Position numbers and translations under genes: made by a program. Below are positions 34,224-44,037 of a stretch of 64,000 nucleotides of DNA, one piece after another (position 1 is the first letter of the stretch; the number at the start of each line of letters is the position of its first letter). Origin of the DNA: Posidonia oceanica (Eukaryota > Streptophyta > Magnoliopsida > Alismatales > Posidoniaceae); the NCBI GenBank assembly GCA_037176725.1, contig JAZBRS010000057.1:84341501-84405500 (forward strand), read 5' to 3'. The notes under the pieces were generated by a model that was not told the DNA's origin, made no database searches, and saw nothing but the letters and a program-made list of their open reading frames with translations.

Positions 34224-35160
34224 TTAGTATTGTTGCACAATCTCTGGCCCGACAAGTTGGCGTTCTCCTACATCGCTCCAATAGGTGGGTGTCCGGCACG
34301 GCCTCCCATACAGTGCCTCAAACAGAGCCATCCCAATGCTGGAGTGAAAACTGGTGTTGTAGGCAAACTCCACCAGCAGCAGGTGCTCTTCCCAACAACC
34401 CCCAAAATCCAGAGCGCAGGCTCTCAACATGTCTTCCAAAGTCTAAATAGTCCTCTCCGTCTGACCATCCGTCTGAGGGTGGAAAGCTGTACTGTAATTC
34501 AACATAGTACCAAAAGCCTCTTGCAACGCTTTCCAAAACCTCGAGGTGAAACGGGCATCTCTATCAGACATAATGGAGACTGGCACTCCATGCAACCGGA
34601 CAATCTCAGACACATACAACTCTACCAATTGCTGCAAAGGAAGATTCACTCTCATAGGTAGGAAATGTACTGATTTTGTGAGCCTATCAATGATCACCCA
34701 CACAGAATCATTCTTTCTCATGCTCCTGCGTAATCCGGTCACAAAATCCATAAACACCTGCTCCCATTTCCATACAGGAATATCCAAAGATTGCAGCAAT
34801 CCTCTAGGCTTCTAATGCTCAATCTTCACCATCTGGCAGGTTGTACACTTAGCCACATGCTCAGCTATCTCCTTCTTCATTCCAGGCCACTAGAAATTCC
34901 TCTTTAGATCCTTGAACATCTTGTGCTCCCAGGATGAATGGAATACTTGGATCGGTGAGCCTCATCCAGCAAGCTCTGCTTCACCTCCTCCACTTGAGGT
35001 ACATACAGACACAAGTCAAATCTAAGCCCACCGTCTACCCCAATAGAGAAATGGGGTGCCTCACCTGCCTCCATCTTCTTCCAGATTCCAGGTACAAAAG
35101 GATCAAACTGCTAAGCCGCTACCACTGCTTCCACCATCCTCGGGCGAACTGACAAGTTAG
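34224..35160 (-). pseudogene. Gypsy G1 integrase
   Basis: Integrase core motifs are read on the minus strand: [12 protein letters not shown] (first Asp), [28 protein letters not shown] (second Asp), [13 protein letters not shown] (Glu) and the following FAYNTSFHSSIGMALFEALYG. Upstream is the zinc-binding region with CTTCQMVKIEH. The frame is broken by TAG at 34443-34445, 34812-34814 and 34890-34892, and by TAA at 34224-34226. All residues of the DDE triad are still present. Confidence 0.9.
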
Positions 35161-35233
35161 CCAAACACACTCTGCCTGAATCCCAAGACTGCCTCTGTGG
35201 CTTGCACTCGACCAACCCCTCACGAAGATGCCA

Positions 35234-35560
35234 TTATCTAATCATCAGGCTGGCCACCAAGTAGGCATGCCTACTCAAAACATCAGCAACCACATTAGCC
35301 TTCCCTGGGTGGTAGGATAGACTGAAATCATAGTCCTTCAGATACTCCACCCACCTCCTCTGTCTCAGGTTCCAATCCTTCTGAGTGAAAATGTATTTCA
35401 GGCTCTTGTGATCTGTGAAGATCTCAAACTGTTCACCATAGAGGTAGTGCCTCCAAATCTTCATGGCAAAAACCACAGCAGCAAGCTCCAAATCATGAGT
35501 GGGGTAATTCTTCTTATGGTCCTTGAGTTGACGAGATGCATAAGCCACAACTCTACCATG
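35234..35560 (-). pseudogene. Gypsy G1 RNase H
   Basis: The minus-strand frame carries [54 protein letters not shown] and [17 protein letters not shown]. These are the Gypsy RNase H signatures, the first Asp ([10 protein letters not shown]) lying just upstream in the reverse transcriptase frame. TAG at 35561-35563 separates the two parts (context CVLM*HG, where the family has Gln). Confidence 0.9.
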
Positions 35561-36745
35561 CTACATCAGAACACACCCCAACCCAGTTCCACAGGCATCA
35601 CTGTAGATTGTGAAACCACCACTCCCTGAGGGCAAAGTCAAGACAGGAGATGAAACCAGTCGAGTCTTCAACTCAAGGAAGCTCTCTTCACATTGCCGAT
35701 CCCACATAAAAGCGACTTTCTTCCGGGTCAATCTGGTCAGAGGTTCTGCAATCTTGGAGAAATCTTGAATAAACCTCCGATAATATCCTACCAAACCCAG
35801 AAAACTTCTAATCTCAGAGACTGTCTTCGGCCTGACCCAACTGCTCACAACCTCAACCTTGGCTGGATCAACCTTGATTCCAGCACTCGAGATGCCGTGA
35901 CCAAGAAAAGCAACCTCCTCAAGCCAAAACTCACACTTGGAGAACTTTGCAAAGAGCTGATTCTGCCTCCAAGTCTCCAAAACTGCTTTCAAATGCATCC
36001 GGTGAGTCTCTACATCAGGAGAGTATACTAGCACGTCATCCACAAAAACTACCACAAACTGATCCAGATAGGGCCTGAACACCCTGTTCATCAGGTCCAT
36101 GAAAGCTGCTGGTGCATTGGTCAACCCAAATGGCATGACCCTAAACTCAAAGTGGCCATACCGAGTCCGAAAAGCTGTCTTCTGAACATCGGACTCCCGA
36201 ATTCGGAGTTGGTGATAACCCGACCTCAAGTTTATCTTGGAGAAGACAGACGCTCCCTACAACTGGTCAAACAGGTCATCAATCCTAGGCAAAGGGTATT
36301 TGTTCTTGATAGTAATCTGATTCAGCATTCTATAATCAATGCACAATCTGAGTGTACCATCCTTCTTCTTGACGAACAAAACCAGCGCTCCCCAAGGAGA
36401 AACACTGGGCCGGATGAACCCTCTGTCTAGCAGTTCTTGCAACTGACAACTGAGCTCCCTCAATTCGGCAGGCGCCATTCTATACGGGGCCTTCGAAATA
36501 GCACCAGAACCAGGCACCAAATCTATCTGGAACTCCACCTCCCTATGTGGCAGCATACCAGGTAGATCCTCCGGAAACACATCTGGATACCCACTAACCA
36601 CTGGTATGTCTTGTATCCTCATAGCTGATGAAGAGGACACAGTCACATTGGCCAGGTAGCCCACACTGCCTCTTGCTAAATGGCAGTAGGCCTTCATTGC
36701 TGAAATGATCTTCTTTGGCCCTCCAGGTCTAACCCCTTGGACCAA
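35561..36745 (-). pseudogene. Gypsy G1 reverse transcriptase
   Basis: Motifs on the minus strand in order: [97 protein letters not shown] and the catalytic [11 protein letters not shown], then the thumb ([18 protein letters not shown]). One TAG at 36257-36259 interrupts the palm (DLFDQL*G). Motif wording and the following chromodomain place the element in the chromovirus branch, most like Tekay/Del; this is an inference from family knowledge. Confidence 0.92.
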
Positions 36746-36754
36746 ACACCATCC

Positions 36755-37123
36755 CTAGCTGGGACAATCCGCCACCACAGTCTTCTTGGCACAGTCAATC
36801 ACAGTTGAATATTGCGCCAGCCAGTCCATTCCTAGTATGACATCATACTCCCGCATGTCCATAACTATCAGACTGGTCTCAAAGTCCATCTCTCCCAACT
36901 TCACACCAATGGACCTCAGAAACTTCCATACCAGGCTGTGCTCCCCTAAAGGAGTCACCACATCAAGATGAAATGCTAATCTTGCTGGTCTCAGGCCAAG
37001 CTCAACTGCAAATGACTCAGATATAAACGAGTAAGAACTCCCTGAGTCAAACAAAACTCTGGCCATATTACCAGCCACAAGAAAAGAACCTGGTAAAGCA
37101 CAACACAACAACAAACCATACAT
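36755..37123 (-). pseudogene. Gypsy G1 aspartic protease
   Basis: On the minus strand the frame shows VLFDSGSSYSFIS, the retropepsin active-site motif, followed by the flap region and the ending (YDVILGMDWLAQYSTVIDC). It would cleave the gag-pol polyprotein. TAG at 36755-36757 separates it from the reverse transcriptase, and a frame change or stop separates it from gag. Confidence 0.85.
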
Positions 37124-37275
37124 CCATTAACAGGGAAAAGTACTGGATACATATTACAACACAGAGGTCCATAATACAAATCACTCTCTCTCCTTACCCT
37201 CAACCACATCCCCCGAGGGTCCAGCATCAGGAGCGGCGATGGAAAACACTCATCCCCTGGTGCATCCCCAGCAGG

Positions 37276-38286
37276 CTATGGAGGCTCAAGACAGCTCCGC
37301 TGAATATGCCCAGTCTTCCTGCAATTATAACATCTCACGGGGCCTAGGTTCTGCGGTTTACAAGTGCAATACAAAGCCACATGCCCTGGCTTTCCACACT
37401 TGAAACATGTTCTTGGACCTCCACTCGAGCCTGTCTGGCTGTATCCAGAACTCCCTCTTCCAAAAGAACTGCGTCCTTCCTCAGCAACAGAAGCTGAGCG
37501 CTCCTTCCTCTTCTTCCCTAAGCTCCCAGAACTACCAAAGCTCAGCCCTCCAGAAACAGAAGGCCGCTGAGTGGACGACTTCCCCTTCCCTTTGGGATGT
37601 TCTTCCAGAAATAGCTTGCAGTCATCTTCATACCTGGTTGCGAGCTCCATAGCATCAGCCAAGGTTGGGCATCTGAAACCTAAAACCCTTGACCGAAGAG
37701 CTAGCACCAACCCTTCCACAAACTTCTTTGCTCGGCATCTTTCCGTGTCAAACATCTGAGCAAACTGCTCCAACCGAGTGAAAGCTGCCTCGTACTCCGC
37801 CACAGACATGCTCCCCTGTTTCAAATTCCGGAAGTCCCTATCCAAGCGACCCCGCTCATACTCGGGGAAATACCGCTCATAGAACACCTCTTGGAACTCC
37901 TTCCAGGGTATAGCTAGTAGATCTGTATCAAGAAACTTGAGACGGCACGCAGACTTCCACCACTGGCTGGCTTCACCCTTGAACTGGAAGGTTGCCAGAC
38001 GAACCCACTTCTCCTTCGGATACTTCAGAATCTTCTCAACCTCCAAGAGCCAAGACTCCACATCCTCTGGCTTGCCCTTGCCATCGAAGTTCGGCGCACC
38101 AAGCTTACGGAACTGGGAAATCCATCGATCACTCTTGGCCTCACTGGAACTACTCTTTCCAAGCGATTGCACAAGTCCCCGCACCATTTCCCCCAACTCT
38201 TGCCGAACTCCCTTCCAACCGCCCTCATCTTCTAAGCCAGAACTAGATGCAGAAACCTTCCCCTTGCCTTTGCCCTTAGGTGCCAT
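37276..38286 (-). CDS. Gypsy G1 gag
   Basis: There is an open frame of 336 codons on the minus strand from the ATG at 38286. It contains a basic Lys/Gly-rich start (MAPKGKGKGK), the retrotransposon gag core (NFDGKGKPEDVESWLLEVEK, then ASQWWKSACR, FYERYFPEYERGRLDRDF), a Ser/Gly-rich linker and two CCHC zinc knuckles, CFKCGKPGHVALYC and CYNCRKTGHIQRSC. The longer frame starting at 38319 was not chosen because the MAPKGKGK start is conserved in element G0. It ends at TAG 37276-37278, which may be the natural gag stop or a mutated codon. This is the only domain of G1 without internal stops. Confidence 0.9.
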   Translation of the reverse strand: MAPKGKGKGKVSASSSGLEDEGGWKGVRQELGEMVRGLVQSLGKSSSSEAKSDRWISQFRKLGAPNFDGKGKPEDVESWLLEVEKILKYPKEKWVRLATFQFKGEASQWWKSACRLKFLDTDLLAIPWKEFQEVFYERYFPEYERGRLDRDFRNLKQGSMSVAEYEAAFTRLEQFAQMFDTERCRAKKFVEGLVLALRSRVLGFRCPTLADAMELATRYEDDCKLFLEEHPKGKGKSSTQRPSVSGGLSFGSSGSLGKKRKERSASVAEEGRSSFGRGSSGYSQTGSSGGPRTCFKCGKPGHVALYCTCKPQNLGPVRCYNCRKTGHIQRSCLEPP

Positions 38287-38407
38287 CTCGCTATAGCCAC
38301 AAACAAAGACACGAAACAAAAGATCAGGTGCAAAAACACAAACAGCACAGTCCTACGGAACTACTAGACCAGACACTACTAAGCTGGTGCACTTAGTGAA
38401 CCTAGAG

Positions 38408-38418
38408 CTCTAATACCA
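38408..38418 (-). other. Primer-binding site of Gypsy G1
   Basis: The plus strand reads CTCTAATACCA, one base different from the complement of the initiator-Met tRNA site (TGGTATCAGAG) seen intact in G0. It lies four bases from the LTR. Confidence 0.85.
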
Positions 38419-38422
38419 CTCC

Positions 38423-40586
38423 TGTCACGCCCCGACGCGACCAAAATAGCATCAACTACCCAAATGAATTTAAAAGAGATAAACAATTAATTACATTTGA
38501 GAATAAATTTAAAACTTTTACAAGACTATTAAAATACTCCCAAGATTCCTAGTGTGCAGCTATGTGGCTCCTAAATAAGCACCAGGCTGGACTATACCTC
38601 GATCCTGCACCTGAAAACCAAAACACAAAACACGCGTGAGTGACATCTAAGTCACCAAGTACGTGCCACCCAAAACCACGGCAAACGGCGGCAGAAACAT
38701 TAACTAAAGCAAAACTATCAATTAGGGCAATAAATATCCAACACATCGTAAACTATAGTAATCCATGCCATTTGAAAGCATAACATTCATTTTATAAAAC
38801 CACATGCTCTTTATAAAGCTATCCACATTTTCTAAAACATGCATTCTCAAATACATCACAAATCCACACTCATACACACATCGATTCCAAATCTAATCGA
38901 ACACCCTGGCCACAGGTGAACGACACCAGCCACAAGCAGTTGCAGATGACACACGCATCTCTTGGCTGCAATGCCATGGAAGACTACCCCGTGTGGGAGA
39001 ACAATCCACCCCGGGAACTCAGCCCTCAATTTATATCATGATCATTTCCATGATCAACATCATATCAACACGGGGTTACGTACTCTAGCGCCCCTTTGGT
39101 GCCTGAGCGTCTGGGGACTTCAACCCCAGCCCCAGTCAGCACCGGCACAAAGGGTAGACCGTTTGTTTCAACGGGGCCTACTGTACCGCTAACCTCACCC
39201 TAGGCTACCTGACTTTCGAACCATCGAGTGTATTCAAACACCCCTAGTTACCAGTCAGAAGCTTCGGTCTCTTGGTCCTTCAAAACTACGGAAATCATTT
39301 CCAACTCTTTTCACAAACATGCATTTCTTTTCCAAAATCATTTGGAAATCTTTTCAAAATCATTCATCATAATCCACAAAACCATATCAAATCATAATAA
39401 AGCCAAATACATCAAAAACCCAAATCTTCCTTCTTTAGAAACCATTTTTCCCCTGAAATGGCACACTAAAAAAGCCATCGGTCGATCGAAAATCCTTGGT
39501 TCAGGAGAACCAAATCAACCGATCGACCGTTCTGGGTACCGTGTCCATGTTCCAGACCTAAAATGCCACCGGTCGACCGAAAATCCCTGGTTCAGTAGAA
39601 CCAAATCCACCGGTCGAACGGATCCGCGTAGAAATTGGCAGACCGATCGATTTTGGCAGACCGAAATCAGGTTCAGATCTAAAACTGATGGCAAAATGGA
39701 ACACCACTATTGACCGGTTGTACCGATTTCTACAGAAATCGGCATACCGTCCAAAAAGGGCATACCGATCTGGGCGATTTCAGAAAACCAAAACATAATC
39801 CGAAACAAATCGCCCGAGCTTGGAACCTCAACCGATTCCACCACAAAAATCCATAAATCACGAGTAAATACTAGAATCAAAGCCTCACGAGTGCTCTACA
39901 CTTGGACACAAAAATCAAACCAATCCATGCATCATGCATCAAGATATTAAATCGCAAAGCTAAAGAGGTCAAAACGAAACCCTTCCATTCAATTCACATT
40001 CAATCCAAAAACCATTCAAAACCAAATCAAATCCTACAATTATCATGGCATAGCTAGATCTCATGCATTCAAAGCATTTAGGCTTGAATTTAGGAAAAGA
40101 AACGAGGGGGAGGACACACACCAACTGGCGAACCCCAACCTCCAACTCCGATCGACCGACGAATACCACCTCCTCCGGCCGACGAGCACCACCTCCACTC
40201 TCTGGCTTGCCTCCATGCCTCCTCTAGCACCGACCTCTCCTCCTCTTCCTCCTCTGACCGCCGGTGATCCCCACAAGGCAGCAGCAGTCGGCAGTGGTGG
40301 AAAAAAAACGAGGAAAAGAAAGAAGGAAAGAAAGAAGAAGAAGAGGGCACGTGCGGTGGGGGAAAAAGAGAAAATTGCATTCCTCTCCCTTTCTCTCCAC
40401 AAACCTCAAACAAGCCCCTAACTTCCTTCAACCAAGCCCTTACTTTCTCTCGACTGCACCAAACAACACCGAGGAGCCAGAAACAAAACCACCAGAGACA
40501 CACAAATACCAACACACAACAACAACAGAGAATGATTTTCTAAAATAATTAACTCAAATTATATTATGGAAAATCAGGATATTACA
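38423..40586 (-). mobile_element. 5' LTR of complete Gypsy element G1
   Basis: This 2164-bp LTR is the partner of 31506-33668, with identical termini. As the 5' LTR in minus orientation, it lies next to the primer site and gag. Its right end ATTACA (40586) meets AT-rich non-repetitive sequence upstream of ARM copy 2. Confidence 0.95.
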
Positions 40587-42001
40587 ACTAGATCTTAAGA
40601 TCTAAATATCAAACTGTTTATCATGATAGGGATGTGTCATCGTCGACATTAATTCGTGATAGATGTTTTGGAACTTGATAGTTTATCACGATCTAAACAC
40701 CTCTCCTTTTCCTTGTGAGTTGAATTTGAGCAATTTCTTTGAAGATCTTCCTTGTAGTAGTTGTATACTTGATCGATGGCGTTATTTGACTTGGTTATAT
40801 CACGTTTATTTTTTCATTAAAATGGAGTCGTACACTAGTGCATAGCTAATAAGCCGTGCACGAAAGGTCAATTACTATTAGATTGCTATCCTACGATTAT
40901 AATGTGTGTAGAAAAAAGACAAAAAAAAGATAGTAGAATAGCATAAGTTAGTGGTAATTAATTTCATTGTTAAAATCTTTTTATCAAAGGTAGTTGATAC
41001 ACATATTTAATTTGGGCTAAAACTTCTTGTTAACACACATATTAGTACATGTACGTCTATGATTTAGTCCCAAGAACTATGTCCGAAACCCAAATTTAAT
41101 CTCGACTTAACTTGGCCTAGTTCAACTTTAAGTATTGGACCTATACTTATGACTTTAACACAAACCCATACTCGTAAAATACATATTTATAGACATAGTT
41201 TCTTTTAATAAAGAATACAATAAATTTCTAGTAACCATGAGTGTAATTCAATATTGTGAATAAATAAAATAATGACATACATATGTTGTTTTATTTTTAA
41301 GGCAGATATTTGAAAATATTATAATTTGTTTAAACCGATACTAGATTTGGATCTGACCCAAACTTGTCAAACCCAGTATACGTGTGATGATAGTGCTAAG
41401 TACATCTATATCAATGCTTTTTTGTTTGGGTAATGGAATTGGATCAAGATTTTTTTTATTATGATCTTTTTACAAAACAAACAAACTAATGGAGAGAGTA
41501 ATAGTAATATTAAATCAAATGAGTTTGTCAAGTTTATTTATTATTATATTCTTTTTCAAAGAAAATTACCTAAGAAATAAAATATTATCAAATCCAATTA
41601 TAAAATCAACTAAAATTCTAAGATTAAGAAGAAGCTCTCTTTTTAACCTAAGATCTCGATCAAAGCTTTCTATAATGATCTCTTTATTGAGCATATGAGC
41701 TAACAAAATAATTAGTTTCCTTAAAAAAATAGGTTAAATTGTTTTGTAATGTTCATAAATTTAAATGACAAAATCACCCCTCTTAGGTTATTTCCTTACC
41801 ATGCAGAGATATTATAATTCAAAAATCATTGCCAAGTGTAGAGAGAGAGAGGGAGAGAGAGGGAGAGAGTTGAAAGCCCCCCTCACTTTCTCTCTCTAGT
41901 TCAAAAAATGTAATGTGAATGCAAGGTAATTTTTAATTAAAAATAAAATCCTTAATAAATCCCTATTTCTTCTTTGGTAATATTTAATTAAAAATAAATT
42001 C

Positions 42002-42043
42002 CTTATTTCTTCCTCTTCTTCTTCTTCTTCTTCTTCTTCTTCT
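42002..42043 (+). repeat. TTC microsatellite
   Basis: An uninterrupted run of about ten CTT/TTC units follows TTATTTCTTCCT. Confidence 0.95.
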
Positions 42044-43021
42044 TTTTAATTATTATCTTTATTATATTTTTATTATTATAGATTTTGGAGTTTCTTCATC
42101 TTCTTTCATATCTTTTTCTATTTAATTTTTATTCCAAAAATTTAGAAACAAATGAAAAGAAAATATCCAAGAGAGAGTGAGAGGAACATGGGAGAGAGAT
42201 GAGAAGATCTTTTCTTTCCTTTTTTGAGAACAAAAAAGAAGCGTGTGAAGGAAAGAGGGAAACATGACAAATAGATAGTCTAAAGAACATGGCACATGCT
42301 ATGCATGCCTAAACTATACTTAAAAATCTAATGAATAAATCAATTACGGTAGTTGTTAAATAAATTAGTAAAAAAATTATTAAATTCTAAATATATTATT
42401 TTTTTACCTGATGTTGATAATAAAAAATCATCATCTAGAACATTGTTATAATTTTTTTATCGTGGACAAAATTATACTTTTAATTCTAAAGCTGTAGTTT
42501 AGATTTTAAATAGTTTGTTAATGAAAATATTGAATAGAAATGAATAAACTAAAAGAAATCTATGATGTGCATATGTGATAATCTTATGGGATATTTGATG
42601 AAGGTGTTTTTCTTGATCTAAAACTATAGAAAATATTAGACTAAAAAAATAAAATATTTCTAATCTATAGTGTACTCATGTGGCAGCCTATTTAAGTTTA
42701 AAGTAGCGAGTTAGTGAAACATTTGAATAGAAATGATTAAACTAAAACATAAAATACTTTTAATCTATAATGTGCTTATATAGCAATATGAGGTTATTCA
42801 TAACTTGCACATATGGTGTCTTATGGCTAAATAGATGGATATATCTACTTTTATTACAGTAGTATAAATAATTAAATATACAAAGATTTCTCTACACGGT
42901 TGCCGTGAGAGGATGTAATTTCTAAGTAGGATAGAGTCCTATGGAGGAAGCTTCCTAATTGGAGAGAACTCATTTTATTCAAACTACTACCAAACATTTT
43001 TATGGTGCCCGTGTTCTTGAA

Positions 43022-43047
43022 TAACTAATATTCAAGAATATTAGTTA
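43022..43047. repeat. Perfect hairpin, 12-bp arms
   Basis: TAACTAATATTC, two bases (AA), then GAATATTAGTTA: exact inverted repeat about 1 kb upstream of the ARM copy 2 start codon. Confidence 0.85.
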
Positions 43048-43539
43048 AATCGCCAACAATCAAACAGGAGTTCAATTATGACGGCAGCGTGGAATTGCAG
43101 TGCATGGTACGGACAATTCAAATCCTCCAATTTAAGAAAAAGTCCAGATTGTTTACCGTACATTATTGACTTCATTAGTGAAGGAAACAAGTTCTATAGT
43201 CATAACATTTTAGAACAGACGGCGTGTCTACCATATATTCGAAGTTTCAAGAACACCGGATAAGAATAAACACGAGGTGATAAGCTGCAACACTTGGAAT
43301 GAAGGCAACCAAGTACTTACACATCAAAAGCTATCGTTACAACTTCTTATATCAAACTTTGACTCTGACAAAATAGAAATGACTATTGTTATTTTAACTA
43401 ATTTTATTCTCATCTCTACAGCTACGACACTGCTTGTTAAATTTTATCGACTTCTGCTTCTTCTTCTAAGAACAAAATACGACTGTTATTTTGATCATTC
43501 CATTCCTCAGTTGTGTTGCTCCATCTCCATCCAATAAAC

Positions 43540-44037
43540 AAATGACTTCCACCCATCTGCCATGCGAAAAAACAACTTTTGCCCTACTTGCTTCTCAAAC
43601 ATAACGCTCAATTCCAACGCTGCCTTGCTTCTGTCTCCTCTCCCTCTTCATCTCTATGTAATTTTGCTGAAGGTTCTGCCTTGCCTAGCTTCTGCCTTTC
43701 CTATCTTTTGTCCTGGTTTGCTGCTGACACATTTCTGCTATCAAGCCAATCAATTTTTCTTATTCAAGATTCACGCCGACGCCCATATCTAGTTTCTCTC
43801 AGACAAGATCAACCATCATCCTGTTGTTTTTCTTCAGCAATACTTTCAATATCTTTTTCTCCAAATACCCATTTCTCTTGAGACACAACACTATATTCTT
43901 CTTTTAGAACTGCTTCCAAAAACGAATTCTGAAATTCTTCTGCTGTTCTCCTAAAAATCATCTTCTCGGACAACACTGAATTAAACTTCTGAAGCAGCTG
44001 CCGCTGTATTTTTTTGGCTGAATAATTATTGCTAGAT
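43540..44037 (+). promoter_or_regulatory. Probable 5' UTR / proximal promoter of ARM copy 2
   Basis: The composition changes to pyrimidine-rich (CTTCTGCC, TCTCCTCTCCCTC) and stays so up to the ATG at 44038, as in many plant leaders. No unambiguous TATA box was found, so the transcription start is not placed. Small upstream open frames (43562-43881) are out of frame with the gene. Confidence 0.4.

Larger units (their letters stand above)
40587..43539. other. AT-rich intergenic region upstream of ARM copy 2
   Basis: No gene or recognisable transposon domain is seen over about 3 kb. It contains a GA-rich tract (41838-41868), a TTC microsatellite (about 42002-42043), a pair of diverged direct repeats (TTGAATAGAAATGA near 42531 and 42724) and a perfect 12-bp-arm inverted repeat at 43022-43047. 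Short open frames lack any support. Confidence 0.6.

Noticed and set aside
43562..43881. Small open frames before ARM copy 2
   Set aside because: They are pyrimidine-rich leader sequence, overlapping in two frames, with no domain; possible upstream ORFs but not supported as genes.
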